DNA of 64,000 nt from Rheinheimera faecalis (GTDB lineage Bacteria > Pseudomonadota > Gammaproteobacteria > Enterobacterales > Alteromonadaceae), in assembly GCF_021290965.1 (NCBI RefSeq), contig NZ_JAJOYT010000010.1, positions 62,001 to 126,000 of the forward strand, in the 5' to 3' direction. The translations under genes and the position numbers were made by a program. The notes beneath the pieces were generated by a model. It saw nothing but the letters and a program-made list of their open reading frames with translations, ran no database searches and was not told the DNA's origin. Positions 37,901-48,602 of this stretch are shown in pieces. Numbering within the stretch: position 1 is the first letter of the stretch; every line of letters begins with the position of its first letter.

Positions 37901-40900
37901 ATGATGAACCTGTCCAAGCCTTTTATTTTACGTCCTGTCGCGACTTCGTTGTTAATGCTGGCGATTTTAATTGCCGGTATTTTAAGCTGGCGTTTATTGC
38001 CTGTGGCTGCCTTGCCTCAAGTCGATTACCCTATTATTCAGGTGTTTAGCTTTAACCCCGGTGCCAGTCCTGACATTATGGCGCGCACTGTCACTGCGCC
38101 TTTAGAGCGGCGATTAGGCCAGATACCAGGCCTGAAACAAATGTCGTCCAATAGCTCGGCCGGGGCATCTGTTATAACGCTGCAATTTGCCTTAGTGGTG
38201 GATATGGGCGTGGCTGAACAGGAAGTGCAGGCTGCTATTAATACGGCCTCTTCATTGTTACCTAATGATTTACCTACTCCGCCTGTCTACCGCAAAGTCA
38301 ATCCGGCTGATGCGCCCATTCTGACCTTAGCCGTCAGCTCCGATACTTTACCTTTGCCTGCCGTCTATGATTTAGTCGATACCCGTATGGCACAGAAGCT
38401 CGCTCAGCTGACGGGCGTGGGTATGGTCAGTCTGGCGGGTGGGCAGCGCCCTGCCATTCGCGTCAAAGCCAATCCCGCCGCTTTGGCCAGTCTGGATTTA
38501 AGTGTCGAAAGCTTGCGTACTGCCATAGCGGCGGCCAATACCAATCAGCCTAAAGGCAGTTTTGACGGCGCTTTTCGCTCCACTATGCTTGAAGCCAATG
38601 ATCAAATTCGCAGCACGGACGAATACAAAGAGCTGATTATTGCCTATCGTGAAGGCGCACCTATCCGCTTAAAAGACGTGGCTAAAATTGAAAATGGCGC
38701 TGAAGACCGTTTTCTTGCTGCCTGGGCCAACCAAAAAGCCGCTGTGCTGGTTAATATTCAGCGCCAGCCCGGCGCCAATGTGATTGATGTAGCCGACAGA
38801 GTGCAGGAATTATTGCCGCAACTTACGGCCACTATGCCTGCCGCTGTGAAAGTAGAAGTGTTAACAGACCGGACTCACAGTATTCGTGCTTCAGTGCGTG
38901 ATGTGCAAAAAGAGCTGATCTTCGCCATAGTGCTGGTGGTACTGGTCACCTTCGCATTCTTACGCAGTATTCCTGCCACTATTATCCCTAGTCTGGCCGT
39001 ACCTTTGTCCTTGATTGGTACTTTTGCCGTGATGGTGTTACTGGATTTCTCTGTTAACAACCTGACCTTAATGGCTTTGACCATAGCCACAGGTTTTGTG
39101 GTGGATGACGCCATCGTCATGCTGGAAAACGTGGCGCGGCACCGTGAACAAGGCGCCTCGCCTATGGAAGCTGCACTGAAAGGCGCCAAAGAAATTGGCT
39201 TTACGCTGATTTCCTTGACCTTTTCGCTGATTGCCGTGTTGATCCCTCTGTTGTTTATGGCGGATGTGGTCGGCCGGCTGTTTTTTGAATTTGCCGTTAC
39301 TTTGGCTGTGGCTATTCTGATCTCCCTGGTGGTGTCTTTAACGCTCACCCCTATGTTGTGCGCACGTTTACTGAAAACTCTGCCCGAGCATCATGATCAA
39401 AATGGCTTGATGGACCGCATTATTGCTGCTTATGGCCGTGGTTTGCAGTGGGTGTTACGCCATCAAAGCTTAGCCATGTTCAGCATGCTGGCGACTGTGG
39501 CCTTAACCGCGCTGTTGTATCTGGCGGTGCCTAAAGGCTTTTTCCCTGTGCAGGACAGTGGTGTGATCCAGGTAGTGACTGAAGCGCCGCAGGATATTTC
39601 TTTTCAGGCGATGGCGTCACGGCAGCAGGAGTTGGCTGAAAATATTTTGCAGCACCCAGCGGTGAGCAGTTTGTCGTCTTTTATTGGCGTCGATGGCAGC
39701 AATACCAGCATTAACAGTGGCCGTATTCAGATCAATTTGAAACAACATGCTGAGCGCGATTTGTCTGCGGTGGACGTGATCCGCGAGCTGGAGCAGCAAG
39801 TGCAAGCCGTGCCAGGTATTAAAGGCTGGTTCCAGCCAGTGCAGGAGCTGAGTATTGAAGACCGTGTCAGCCGTACTCAGTATCAATTTAGCTTAACCAC
39901 ACCGGATCAGGATGTATTGAATCAGTGGTTGCCGGATTTGGTTGAAGCCTTGCAACAACGACCTGAATTATCCGAAGTGGCGCATGATTTACAGCAACAG
40001 GGTTTACAGGCCTATATTGATATAGACCGCACTGCAGCTGCCCGTTTAGGCATTAATGTGTCGCAAATCAGTACTGTGCTTCAAAGTGCGTACAGTCAGC
40101 GCCAGATCACCACCTTATTTACTCAATCAAATCAGTACCGGGTGATTTTGGAAGTGGACCCGGATCAGATTAACGGTGTCGATGCGCTGAATAAACTCTA
40201 TATCAGTTCTGGCTCCGGTACTCCTGTGCCTTTATCCGCTGTGGCTAAAGTGACACAACGCCCTGCCAAGTTATTGATTAATCATCAGGGCCAGTTCCCA
40301 TCTGTGACTTTGTCTTTTAACCTGGCTGCCGGTTATTCGCTGGGTGAAGCTGTGGCTGCTATTGAAGAGGTGCAGCAACAATTACAACTGCCTGCCGAAG
40401 TGGAACTGACCTTTCAGGGAGCGGCTGAAGCTTTCCGGGCATCACTGAGCAATACACTCTGGCTGGTGCTGGCCGCTGTAGTCACCATGTATATAGTGTT
40501 GGGTATTTTGTATGAAAGCTTAATTCACCCGGTCACCATATTGTCGACTTTACCTTCAGCCACTGTAGGGGCTTTATTGGCGCTGCTGATCACAGGCCAG
40601 CCGCTGGATTTAATTGCGGTCATAGGCATAGTGTTGCTGATAGGTTTGGTGAAGAAAAACGGCATTATGATGGTCGACTTCGCGTTGGAAGCGCAGCGGC
40701 ATCAGGGCTTATCGCCACAAGAAGCTATTTATCAGGCAGCTTTAATGCGGTTCCGGCCCATTTTAATGACGACTTTAGCGGCCTTATTTGGTGCTGTGCC
40801 ATTGTTATTAGCCAGCGGTTCAGGTGCAGAATTGCGTCAACCCTTAGGTTTAGTAATGGTCGGTGGTTTGTTAGTCAGTCAGGTGCTGACGCTCTTTACT

Positions 40901-40993
40901 ACGCCTGTGGTGTATTTATGGTTTGATCGTCACTTTAGTAGTAAAGAAGGTCAACAGGAAAACCTGAGCGAAGCCGAGGCCAAAGCGCTATGA
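37901..40993 (+). CDS. mdtB: RND multidrug efflux permease (MdtB-type)
   Basis: This 1030-residue inner-membrane proton antiporter has twelve membrane helices and two large periplasmic loops. The proton-relay residues are visible: the Asp pair in [18 protein letters not shown] (helix 4) and Lys in [15 protein letters not shown] (helix 10). The N-terminus [20 protein letters not shown] is typical of MdtB, which forms heterotrimers with MdtC. It begins directly after the adaptor stop, and its stop overlaps the mdtC ATG (ATGA). Substrates in relatives are bile salts, novobiocin and similar compounds. Confidence 0.92.
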   Translation: MMNLSKPFILRPVATSLLMLAILIAGILSWRLLPVAALPQVDYPIIQVFSFNPGASPDIMARTVTAPLERRLGQIPGLKQMSSNSSAGASVITLQFALVVDMGVAEQEVQAAINTASSLLPNDLPTPPVYRKVNPADAPILTLAVSSDTLPLPAVYDLVDTRMAQKLAQLTGVGMVSLAGGQRPAIRVKANPAALASLDLSVESLRTAIAAANTNQPKGSFDGAFRSTMLEANDQIRSTDEYKELIIAYREGAPIRLKDVAKIENGAEDRFLAAWANQKAAVLVNIQRQPGANVIDVADRVQELLPQLTATMPAAVKVEVLTDRTHSIRASVRDVQKELIFAIVLVVLVTFAFLRSIPATIIPSLAVPLSLIGTFAVMVLLDFSVNNLTLMALTIATGFVVDDAIVMLENVARHREQGASPMEAALKGAKEIGFTLISLTFSLIAVLIPLLFMADVVGRLFFEFAVTLAVAILISLVVSLTLTPMLCARLLKTLPEHHDQNGLMDRIIAAYGRGLQWVLRHQSLAMFSMLATVALTALLYLAVPKGFFPVQDSGVIQVVTEAPQDISFQAMASRQQELAENILQHPAVSSLSSFIGVDGSNTSINSGRIQINLKQHAERDLSAVDVIRELEQQVQAVPGIKGWFQPVQELSIEDRVSRTQYQFSLTTPDQDVLNQWLPDLVEALQQRPELSEVAHDLQQQGLQAYIDIDRTAAARLGINVSQISTVLQSAYSQRQITTLFTQSNQYRVILEVDPDQINGVDALNKLYISSGSGTPVPLSAVAKVTQRPAKLLINHQGQFPSVTLSFNLAAGYSLGEAVAAIEEVQQQLQLPAEVELTFQGAAEAFRASLSNTLWLVLAAVVTMYIVLGILYESLIHPVTILSTLPSATVGALLALLITGQPLDLIAVIGIVLLIGLVKKNGIMMVDFALEAQRHQGLSPQEAIYQAALMRFRPILMTTLAALFGAVPLLLASGSGAELRQPLGLVMVGGLLVSQVLTLFTTPVVYLWFDRHFSSKEGQQENLSEAEAKAL

Positions 40994-43900
40994 ATTTAGC
41001 TCAGCCCTTTATTCAGCGCCCTGTGGCCAGTGGCTTAATTGCCACTGCTATTTTGCTGCTTGGCATGCTGTGCTGGCGTTTATTGCCGGTATCGCCTCTG
41101 CCCGCTGTCGATTTTCCAATGATAGTAGTCACGGCCAGTTTGCCTGGTGCCAGCCCTGAAAGTATGGCCGCTACTGTGGCTACTCCACTGGAGCGGGCTT
41201 TGGGTAGTATTGCTGGTATTAACCGTATCAGTTCCAGCAGCAATCAGGGTTCAGCGCAAATACGGCTGGAGTTTGACTTGGACCGTAATGTCGATGAAGC
41301 GGCCCGTGAAGTGCAGGCTGCTATTAATGCGGCCCGTAGCCAGTTGCCCTCCGGTATGCCGGGTAATCCAAGTTACCGCAAATTTAACCCGTCCCAAGCT
41401 CCGGTGATGGCGCTGGCGTTAAGCTCTGAACATTTAGCCTCCAGTGCTTTATACGATGCGGCCTCTACTGTATTGGCACAAAAACTGGCTGCTATTACAG
41501 GGGTGGGTCAGGTTGAAGTGACAGGTGCGTCTTTGCCTGCAGTTCGGGTGCAACTGAATCCTGGCATGTTGACTCAATATGGTGTGGCTTTAGATGAAGT
41601 ACGCGCAGCTATCAGTGGTGCTAATGCCTCCGTGCCTTTGGGTGTGCTGGAAAGTAGCGATCAACGTTGGCAATTGGCGACCAGTCAGACTTTACGTCAG
41701 GCGTCGGACTACCAGAATTTAGTCGTGAAATACGTCAACGGCGCACCTATCCGTTTGTCGGATGTGGCTTTAGTGACAGACTCGACAGAAAACCGCTACA
41801 GCGCAGGTTTTCATAACGACAAAAATGCGGTGATATTGCTGATCAGCCGCCGCACCGGTGCCAATATTGTTGAAACCATAGATGCTATTTATCAACAGAT
41901 GCCGCTGTTGCAGGCGCTGATACCTGCAGATGCAGATTTAGCAGTGGTGATGGATCGCAGCCCTGTGATCCGCGCCACTTTAACTGAAGCGCAAATCAGT
42001 TTATTGATTGCTGTGGCACTGGTAGTGCTGGTGGTTTGGGCATTTTTAGGCAGCCTGCGCAGTGCACTGATCCCCAGTCTGGCTATCCCAGTGTCTTTGG
42101 TTGGCTCTTTTACTGTGATGTATCTCTGTGATTTTTCACTGAATAACTTATCGGTGATGGCTCTGATTGTGGCCACAGGTTTAGTGGTGGATGATGCCAT
42201 TGTCGTAGTCGAAAACATTAAACGTCATATAGAAAGGGGCTTAACGCCTTTACAAGCTGCGCGACAAGGTGCGTCCGAAGTCGGTTTTACCTTGCTGGCA
42301 ATGAACCTGGCTTTAGTAGTGATTTTCCTGTCAATTTTGTTTATGGGAGGCTTGGTCGAGCGTTTATTCCGCGAGTTTTCTATCACGCTGGCTGCCGCCA
42401 TGATGATCAGTCTGGTGATTTCGCTGACCTTAACGCCAAGCTTATCGGCGTTACTGCTGAAGGCCAAAAAGCCGGGTGACACAGAAGCCGGCGCTTTTCA
42501 GAAGTTTCAGCAGAAGTATCACCAGAGCGTGACCTGGAGCTTAAGCCATTACCGCTGGTTGTTAGCCGGATTAGTGCTGCTTTTTGCTGCCAACGCCTGG
42601 TTGTACACTCAAGTGCCAACAGGTTTATTACCGGATCAGGACACAGGTCAACTGAATGGTTTTGTGCGTGGTGACGATGGATTTTCTTTTCATATCATGC
42701 AGCCAAAAATTGAAGCTTTCCGTCAGCATTTATTAAAAGACCCGGCTATAGCCGATGTGACAGGCTCCAGCGGTGGCGATATGGGTATCAGCAACAGCTG
42801 GATGAGGGTACGGTTAAAACCTCTGGCTGAACGTAAAATATCAGCTCAGCAAGTGGTAGACCGTATTCGCGCTACAGCCCCTAAAGTACCGGGTGGTATG
42901 GTGTTTATGAATGTGGATCAGGATATCCGTTTATCATCACCCTTTGGCCGAAGTGATTACGAGCTGTTGATGTTATCCGGTGATTTACAGCTGCTGCGCA
43001 AATGGAGCAAACAAGTAGCGGAAAAAATGCAGGAATTGCCGGAGCTGGTGGATGTGGATACTCCCAGTGGCGAAGATACGCAGCAAATTGCACTGACCAT
43101 AGACCGCGAAGCGGCACAACGTTTAGGTGTGGATATGCGCACTGTGGCGACTTTGCTGAATAACTCTTTCTCACAGCGTCAGGTCGCAACTTTATACGAT
43201 GAGATGAACCAATACCGTGTGGTGATGGAGCTGATACCAGGTTATACAGCTCAGCCTGAAGTATTAAAGCAACTGCAACTGGTGACTGCTGACGGTAACA
43301 GAGTGCCTTTATCCAGTATTGCCAGCTATCAGTACAGTCTGGCCAATGACCGCATTCGCCGCGATGGTCAGTTTGCCTCTGTTGGTATAGGTTATGGCCT
43401 GGCCCCCGGCGTGACTTTGCAGCAAGCATCTGCTGCTATTGATCAGGTGCTGGCCCGGGCCATGGTGCCCAGTGGCATTCATACCATCAATGGTGAAGAT
43501 CAGCGCAATGCCATGTTTAAAAGTGGCGATCAGCTTTGGCTGATTATTGGCGTGATTTTAACTGTGTACCTGCTGCTCGGCGTGTTGTATGAAAGCACTA
43601 TTCAACCTATTACTATTTTATCGACTTTACCTTGTGCTGGCTTAGGAGCTTTGCTGGCGCTTTATTTCAGCAATACCGACTTTAACCTGATAGCTCTGCT
43701 GGGTCTGTTTTTGCTGATAGGTATAGTGATGAAAAACGCCATCTTGCTGGTCGATTTTGCACTACATGCCGAACGTGATTTGGGGTTATCTCCCAAAGAG
43801 GCGGTCGCTTTAGCGGCAGCGCAACGTTTGCGTCCAATACTGATGACCAACTTTGCCGCTTTATTAGGTGCTGTGCCATTGCTCTTTGGTATGGGCGAAG

Positions 43901-44076
43901 GCTCAGAGCTGCGCCAGCCTTTAGGCATTACTATAGTTGGCGGTTTGCTGGTGAGTCAGTTGCTGACTTTGTACAGCACTCCAGCTGTGTATCTGGTGTT
44001 AAGTAAATTCCGCAGTACCAGATCAGCAGAGCTGCTGGTATCGGGCGCGGCAGCTGAAAAAAAGGCTGAGGTTTAG
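40990..44076 (+). CDS. mdtC: RND multidrug efflux permease (MdtC-type)
   Basis: This 1028-residue partner of the preceding permease has the same architecture. The helix-4 Asp pair ([18 protein letters not shown]) and helix-10 Lys ([19 protein letters not shown]) are intact. The start overlaps mdtB by four bases. The stop codon lies inside a hairpin (AAGGCTGAG / CTCAGCCTT, 44062-44085) without a T tract. The E. coli downstream genes mdtD and baeSR are absent; a dispersed repeat and a sugar transporter follow. Confidence 0.92.
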   Translation: MNLAQPFIQRPVASGLIATAILLLGMLCWRLLPVSPLPAVDFPMIVVTASLPGASPESMAATVATPLERALGSIAGINRISSSSNQGSAQIRLEFDLDRNVDEAAREVQAAINAARSQLPSGMPGNPSYRKFNPSQAPVMALALSSEHLASSALYDAASTVLAQKLAAITGVGQVEVTGASLPAVRVQLNPGMLTQYGVALDEVRAAISGANASVPLGVLESSDQRWQLATSQTLRQASDYQNLVVKYVNGAPIRLSDVALVTDSTENRYSAGFHNDKNAVILLISRRTGANIVETIDAIYQQMPLLQALIPADADLAVVMDRSPVIRATLTEAQISLLIAVALVVLVVWAFLGSLRSALIPSLAIPVSLVGSFTVMYLCDFSLNNLSVMALIVATGLVVDDAIVVVENIKRHIERGLTPLQAARQGASEVGFTLLAMNLALVVIFLSILFMGGLVERLFREFSITLAAAMMISLVISLTLTPSLSALLLKAKKPGDTEAGAFQKFQQKYHQSVTWSLSHYRWLLAGLVLLFAANAWLYTQVPTGLLPDQDTGQLNGFVRGDDGFSFHIMQPKIEAFRQHLLKDPAIADVTGSSGGDMGISNSWMRVRLKPLAERKISAQQVVDRIRATAPKVPGGMVFMNVDQDIRLSSPFGRSDYELLMLSGDLQLLRKWSKQVAEKMQELPELVDVDTPSGEDTQQIALTIDREAAQRLGVDMRTVATLLNNSFSQRQVATLYDEMNQYRVVMELIPGYTAQPEVLKQLQLVTADGNRVPLSSIASYQYSLANDRIRRDGQFASVGIGYGLAPGVTLQQASAAIDQVLARAMVPSGIHTINGEDQRNAMFKSGDQLWLIIGVILTVYLLLGVLYESTIQPITILSTLPCAGLGALLALYFSNTDFNLIALLGLFLLIGIVMKNAILLVDFALHAERDLGLSPKEAVALAAAQRLRPILMTNFAALLGAVPLLFGMGEGSELRQPLGITIVGGLLVSQLLTLYSTPAVYLVLSKFRSTRSAELLVSGAAAEKKAEV

Positions 44077-44144
44077 CTCAGCCTTAAAGGATGAATACTC
44101 ATCCAGTACCAGGAATGTTTTTAAACAGCTTTAGCTGGCCCGTC

Positions 44145-44198
44145 AGGGCGAAGCCGGATAAAACATTGCCAACAGTTTGGCAATGTCCGGATGAGCGC
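44145..44198 (-). repeat. 54-bp dispersed repeat with internal hairpin, copy 2
   Basis: This is the inverted counterpart of 16105-16158, with about three differences. It contains ATTGCCAA / TTGGCAAT. A further small hairpin GCGCCA / TGGCGC follows at 44196. It lies between the convergent mdtC and MFS genes and could act as a transcript end. Confidence 0.75.
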
Positions 44199-44250
44199 CA
44201 CGGATGGCGCGAATAAAATGGGCAAGGCCAACCGGGAATACACGCCTTGC

Positions 44251-44310
44251 CCCGGCTTTCGCCTTAACTTGTCACTTTGCCCCGGCTTTCGCCTTAACTT
44301 GTCACTTTGC
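44251..44310. repeat. Exact 30-bp tandem duplication at the end of the sugar transporter gene
   Basis: The unit starting CCCGGCTTTCGCCTTAACTT is present twice without a gap (44251-44280 and 44281-44310). The second copy contains the transporter's last codons and stop; the first is non-coding. The perfect identity suggests a recent slippage duplication. Confidence 0.9.
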
Positions 44311-45514
44311 GACTGCGTAAACCGAAGTAGCAGATATAGATGTAACAAAAGATCGGCAGAATAAAAGACAGGGCCAGACCAAAAGTGTCCGCCAGTTTGC
44401 CTTGAGCCAAAGGAACTAAAGCTCCGCCAACTATAGCCAGACACAATAAACCTGCGCCTTGACTGGTGTATTTGCCTAAGCCATGTAAAGCAAGACTAAA
44501 AATAGTCGGGAACATAATGGAGTTGGCGATACCGACGAGCAGTAGTGCAAATAACGCCAGTTGACCCTGACCTGTAATGACCAGTACCAGCAATAACATG
44601 GCCGCAGCAGCGTGAATGGCCAGCAATAAACCAGCGTTCATACGTTGCATCAGCAAAGCCCCAACAAAACGGCCCACCATAGCACCACCCCAATACCAGG
44701 CGACATAGTGTGCGGCGTCCGCTTCTGCCAGTCCTGTAATTTCAGGCAAGGCAATAAAGTTGACCATCACTGAACCTATAGCTACTTCAGCGCCTACATA
44801 CATAAAAATACCTAAGGCACCAAGCCACAAATGGGTAAAAGGCAGCAGCGTTTTAATAGAGATTTTTTCCGCTGCAGTCGCATTTTCGACGACAGGCAAA
44901 TTCAAACGGGAAAAAATAAAGGCTACGGCAAATAAGGCGACAGTCAGTATCAGATACGGCAGTTGAACAGCGTCTGCGCCTTCAGTGCTATCGAGCTGGC
45001 TCAGGATCAACGCTGCACCAATCAGAGGGGCAACTGTGGTTCCTAAGGAGTTAAAGGCCTGGGTCATGGTCAGGCGGCTGGATGCAGTTTTTGGATCACC
45101 AAGTACTGTGACATAAGGGTTGGCCGCAACCTGTAAAATGGTGATACCGGATGCCAGCACAAATAATGCGGCTAAAAACCATGGGTAACTGTGAAAGCTG
45201 GCGGCCGGAATAAAGTTCAGTGTGCCAAAACCTGCAATAGCCAAACCTATCACTATACCTTTCTGATAGCCCAGTCTGTTAATCAGTGCACCTGCAGGTA
45301 AAGACACCACAAAATAGGCGCCAAAAAAGCAGAATTGGATCAGCATGGCCTGGGTGTAAGTCAGGTCAAACACGGCTTTTAAATGCGGAATTAAAATGTC
45401 GTTCAGACAAGTAATAAAACCCCAGATAAAAAATAAAAACGTCAAGGTAGGCAGAGCCCAGCTGCTGACTGCAGTGCTGGTGCTCTGTGTTTCGGCCGAT
45501 GGCATGGATTGCAT
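44294..45514 (-). CDS. Glucose/galactose-type MFS transporter (FucP/GluP family)
   Basis: This 406-residue inner-membrane sugar:H+ symporter has twelve predicted helices. FucP/GluP-family features are FFIWGFITCLNDILIPHLK in helix 1, QFCFFGAYFVVSLPAG, and QVAANPYVTVLGDP with TMTQAFNSLGTTVAPLIG. Glucose or galactose is the likely substrate, fitting its position just after the GH3 beta-glucosidase gene in one operon (26-base gap). Its last codons lie in the exact 30-bp tandem duplication. Control is presumably through the LacI-type operators upstream of the GH3 gene. Confidence 0.87.
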   Translation of the reverse strand: MQSMPSAETQSTSTAVSSWALPTLTFLFFIWGFITCLNDILIPHLKAVFDLTYTQAMLIQFCFFGAYFVVSLPAGALINRLGYQKGIVIGLAIAGFGTLNFIPAASFHSYPWFLAALFVLASGITILQVAANPYVTVLGDPKTASSRLTMTQAFNSLGTTVAPLIGAALILSQLDSTEGADAVQLPYLILTVALFAVAFIFSRLNLPVVENATAAEKISIKTLLPFTHLWLGALGIFMYVGAEVAIGSVMVNFIALPEITGLAEADAAHYVAWYWGGAMVGRFVGALLMQRMNAGLLLAIHAAAAMLLLVLVITGQGQLALFALLLVGIANSIMFPTIFSLALHGLGKYTSQGAGLLCLAIVGGALVPLAQGKLADTFGLALSFILPIFCYIYICYFGLRSRKVTS

Positions 45515-45540
45515 AATGGTCTGATCCTGTATTTAAAGTG

Positions 45541-48087
45541 TTAAGTTGCAGGGCAACTTAAATCGGCCGTTGCTGTGGCAGGGGTTAATCGGATGTTCGA
45601 AATACTTAACTGGTAAGCGGCTTCGCTGTGCAGCACAAAAGGTTGCTGTAAGTGATTCAGCGCTGCGCCTTTGGCTGCAAAACAACTTAAATCAATCACC
45701 ACTTTGTGCCATTGGCCTGCGGCTTTGCTGCCGATAAGTTCAGCCAAATCCAGAGTTCCACCGCAGCCCGAACCACAAGACTGAGCCAAGGTGACTGCTG
45801 CTGTTGGTGCTGTATTCCATTTCATATCCACCACCAACTGACCATAACCGCTGGCATCCAGCGGCACAGCAGCTTGCAGTACCAGTTTGGCTTTAGAATT
45901 TGCAGCCCAGTCCAACAGTAAAGCGTCTTCCTGTTTTTGCCAGTTTACTGCGGCTAAATTCAGGCTTTGGTCGGCACTTTTGGCTTTATTACCTGTGACA
46001 GTGACCACAGCAGTTTCGTCCTGCAAAATCAGGCTGTAACCTGAAGCCGGACGGCGTTCAAATAAACTTAAGCTGTCGTTGCTGGTGCTCTTCACACTGT
46101 TGATTTGCTCGGATAAGTCATTGGCAACAGTGGTTTTATCCTGATAAGTCAGGCCATAACCCAAAGCGAAAAGTGGATCGTAGTTAGTGTCAGCTTGATT
46201 TAACGGTGTTTGATCTGCTGTTTTTGGCCAGGAGAATGGCAGTTTGCCTTTAAAGTCATGTTGTATTTCCCCAGCGGCAGTTTTGAATAACACCTCTGCC
46301 ACAGCCTGACCTGCAGTACCAGGTAACCAGGCCGCTACAAAAGCATCAGACTGATTCAGCTCAGGGTTTACCCATAAAGGCCGGCCCGTTAAAAATACAG
46401 TCACCACAGGAATACCATCGGCTTTGAGTTTTTTCAGTACTTCCAGATCGGTATTTTTACCTGCCTGATAATCCAGAGTGCGAATATCGCCATCAAATTC
46501 GGCGTATGGATTTTCACCTATCACCACAATAGCCACATCAGGTTTTTGCTGATAAGAGCCATCAGCACTCAGCTCGACTGTGCCTTGCGCCGCTTCGACT
46601 TGCTGCTGTATGCCTGAATAAATGGATCGACCATTCGGGAAGTCAGCATTGACGTTGCCCGTGCCTTGCCAGGTTAAAGTCCAGCCACCACTTTGTTTGC
46701 CAATATTGTCAGCACCGTCGCCTGTCACCAGTACTTTTTGTTTTGGCGCTAATGGCAATAATTGAGCATTGTTTTTCAGCAACACTAAAGACTCACGTAC
46801 GGCTTGAGCGGCAATAGCCTGATGATCAGCATGACCAATAAGTTCTGCTTTACCCGCCAGTGCAGATTGAGCAGGGTTGCCGTGTTCAAATAAACCAGCA
46901 CGGATTTTAACTCGTAAAATGCGGCTTACCGCATCGTCTAAACGAGCTGCTGATATTTCACCTGCTTTGGCCTGAACCAGCGTATTTTTGTACAGCGCTT
47001 TACCATCTTCCGGTGCCATTAAAATATCAACACCAGCGTTGATAGCAGCGGCACAGCTATTATTGGTGCAACCCGGAAGCTGACCATGGCCGTTCCAGTC
47101 GCCGACCACTAATCCATCAAAACCCATACGTTCCTTTAAAACAGTGGTGAGCAGGTAATGATTGCCATGCATTTTTTCACCGTGCCAGCTGTTAAAAGAC
47201 GCCATCACAGTTTGCACACCAGCATCCAGGCTACTGATATAACCCTGAGCATGTAAGCGGACTAAATCGGCTTCATTGGTTAATGTATTGCCCTGATCTT
47301 TGCCGTTTTCAGTGCCGCCATCACCCAGATAATGTTTGGCTGTGGCAATTAAACGGCCGCTCTGCATAAAGTCAGAACCAACTTTGCCCTGAATACCTTT
47401 GACCAGAGCTGCACCAAGTTCTTTTACCACAGCAGGGTCTTCCGAATAACTTTCGTAACTGCGGCCCCAACGATCATCGCGGGCTACTGCAACAGTGGGT
47501 GCAAAGATCCAGTTAATGCCAGTCGCTGCCACTTCCACTGCTGTGGCTTTACCTATGGCTTCGACTAACTCTGCATTGTTGGCTGCACCCAAACCGATAT
47601 TGTGTGGAAACACTGTGGCGCCAATTACATTGTTGTGACCGTGCACTGCATCAGTGCCCCAAATCGGTGGAATGCTGCTGCCATCTTTAGTTGCATCCAC
47701 ACCAGCATCGTAATAGGCCTGAGCTAAAGCCACCCAGTCTGCTGCTGTAGAGTTTTTATTATCATTTGGATAAGCACCACCGCCATTTAAATAAGAACCA
47801 AAACCATACTGGCGCATATCTTCCACTGTCATCCAACGGATATCCGGCTGGATCAACTGAGCCACTTTTTGCTCAATGGTCATAGCGGACAGCAGTTGCT
47901 GCACTTTTTGTTCTGTATCCTTGTTGGCTAAAGGGCTTTTTAATTCTGGCCACAGATTCAGACTTTCAGCTGGAGCTGCTTTGACTTCTGTCGTTTTCTC
48001 AGTGGCCGTATTTTGTTGGCCGCAACCAGATAAAGTCGTCACAAGGGCAGCACTGCACAACAACGCCAATGGGGTGTATCGAAACAT
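45541..48087 (-). CDS. GH3 family beta-glucosidase / glucan glucohydrolase lipoprotein
   Basis: This 848-residue lipoprotein (lipobox TLSGC, Cys22) releases glucose from beta-glucosides at the cell envelope. The GH3 TIM-barrel domain has GTDAVHGHNNVIGATVFPHN, the substrate-binding KHYLGDGG (251-258) and the nucleophile Asp330 (LVVGDWNGHGQ). The alpha/beta sandwich follows (~430-640), with VVIGENPYAEFDGD supplying the probable acid/base region. A C-terminal ~200-residue beta-sandwich resembling an exo-1,3/1,4-glucanase tail contains one paired Cys motif (CGSGC). It is divergent from the TonB receptor at 48603 and is the first gene of the operon with the MFS transporter. Confidence 0.9.
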   Translation of the reverse strand: MFRYTPLALLCSAALVTTLSGCGQQNTATEKTTEVKAAPAESLNLWPELKSPLANKDTEQKVQQLLSAMTIEQKVAQLIQPDIRWMTVEDMRQYGFGSYLNGGGAYPNDNKNSTAADWVALAQAYYDAGVDATKDGSSIPPIWGTDAVHGHNNVIGATVFPHNIGLGAANNAELVEAIGKATAVEVAATGINWIFAPTVAVARDDRWGRSYESYSEDPAVVKELGAALVKGIQGKVGSDFMQSGRLIATAKHYLGDGGTENGKDQGNTLTNEADLVRLHAQGYISSLDAGVQTVMASFNSWHGEKMHGNHYLLTTVLKERMGFDGLVVGDWNGHGQLPGCTNNSCAAAINAGVDILMAPEDGKALYKNTLVQAKAGEISAARLDDAVSRILRVKIRAGLFEHGNPAQSALAGKAELIGHADHQAIAAQAVRESLVLLKNNAQLLPLAPKQKVLVTGDGADNIGKQSGGWTLTWQGTGNVNADFPNGRSIYSGIQQQVEAAQGTVELSADGSYQQKPDVAIVVIGENPYAEFDGDIRTLDYQAGKNTDLEVLKKLKADGIPVVTVFLTGRPLWVNPELNQSDAFVAAWLPGTAGQAVAEVLFKTAAGEIQHDFKGKLPFSWPKTADQTPLNQADTNYDPLFALGYGLTYQDKTTVANDLSEQINSVKSTSNDSLSLFERRPASGYSLILQDETAVVTVTGNKAKSADQSLNLAAVNWQKQEDALLLDWAANSKAKLVLQAAVPLDASGYGQLVVDMKWNTAPTAAVTLAQSCGSGCGGTLDLAELIGSKAAGQWHKVVIDLSCFAAKGAALNHLQQPFVLHSEAAYQLSISNIRLTPATATADLSCPAT

Positions 48088-48201
48088 AATGGGTATCCTG
48101 TTGAGCTCTGTCTGCCTTTGTGTCCGCTTCTGTTGGAAAGTCGGGTCTTTTCACTGTGTCAGCAGAGTTTTTATCGGCGGGGCTGGCAGGCAAATCAGCG
48201 G

Positions 48202-48225
48202 TTTGTATGATCAAACGCATACAAA
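48202..48225. promoter_or_regulatory. 24-base dyad upstream of the GH3 gene
   Basis: TTTGTATG and CATACAAA are perfect inverted repeats with an eight-base spacer, 115 bases upstream of the GH3 start. It differs from the LacI-type sites, so a second regulator may bind here. Confidence 0.4.
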
Positions 48226-48384
48226 AGCTCTGATGGATGCTTGGTCTTCTGTCCCCGTGTCCTCCGGACTTATCTAAAGTGCCGGCATGCAAATCTTTGA
48301 TTTGCTTATTATTGTTTTTAGCTACTTTGCATTTTTCCTGTCATTAAAACTGAATTTGCGCAATTTCTTCAGCAATAATGCAAT

Positions 48385-48398
48385 TGTAAGCGGTTTCA
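48385..48398. promoter_or_regulatory. LacI-type operator 1
   Basis: TGTAAGCGGTTTCA has the LacI/GalR-family form with a central CG. It is the reverse complement, with one change, of the site at 48498, and lies between the divergent GH3 and TonB receptor genes. Confidence 0.7.
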
Positions 48399-48497
48399 TT
48401 TTTAGCTGATAAAGTGATTATTGCCAACTGTTTTTTAACCAAAATGTAAGATTTAGTTTTTCTGTATTGACGAGTTAAAAAAAATCACCTAAGTTTG

Positions 48498-48511
48498 TGA
48501 AAGCGCTTACA
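48498..48511. promoter_or_regulatory. LacI-type operator 2
   Basis: TGAAAGCGCTTACA has the palindromic core AAGCGCTT. A possible promoter lies immediately upstream (TTGACG at 48467, TAAGTT at 48490), so a repressor here would cover the start point of the TonB receptor transcript. Confidence 0.75.
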
Positions 48512-48602
48512 GTTAGTTTTGGGGAGTAAATAAACTACCTGTCCGGCGTTATCGAATTTCGTTGCAAGTAAAAAACCAAAAACAGTCGACAGGGAACTAC
48601 AC

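Larger units (their letters stand above)
48088..48602. other. Divergent regulatory region between GH3 and the TonB receptor
   Basis: This 515-base region carries two LacI-type operators (48385, 48498), a 24-base dyad at 48202 and a small GCAAATC / GATTTGC hairpin at 48289. It is otherwise AT-rich with no supportable gene. It should hold promoters for both directions. Confidence 0.6.

Noticed and set aside
44062-44085. Hairpin at the mdtC stop as a terminator
   Set aside because: The stem is good but no T tract follows, so it is mentioned with mdtC and not called as a terminator.
47876-48277. 133-codon plus-strand frame across the GH3 start
   Set aside because: It overlaps the signal-peptide end of GH3 on the other strand and the regulatory region, with no recognisable domain.
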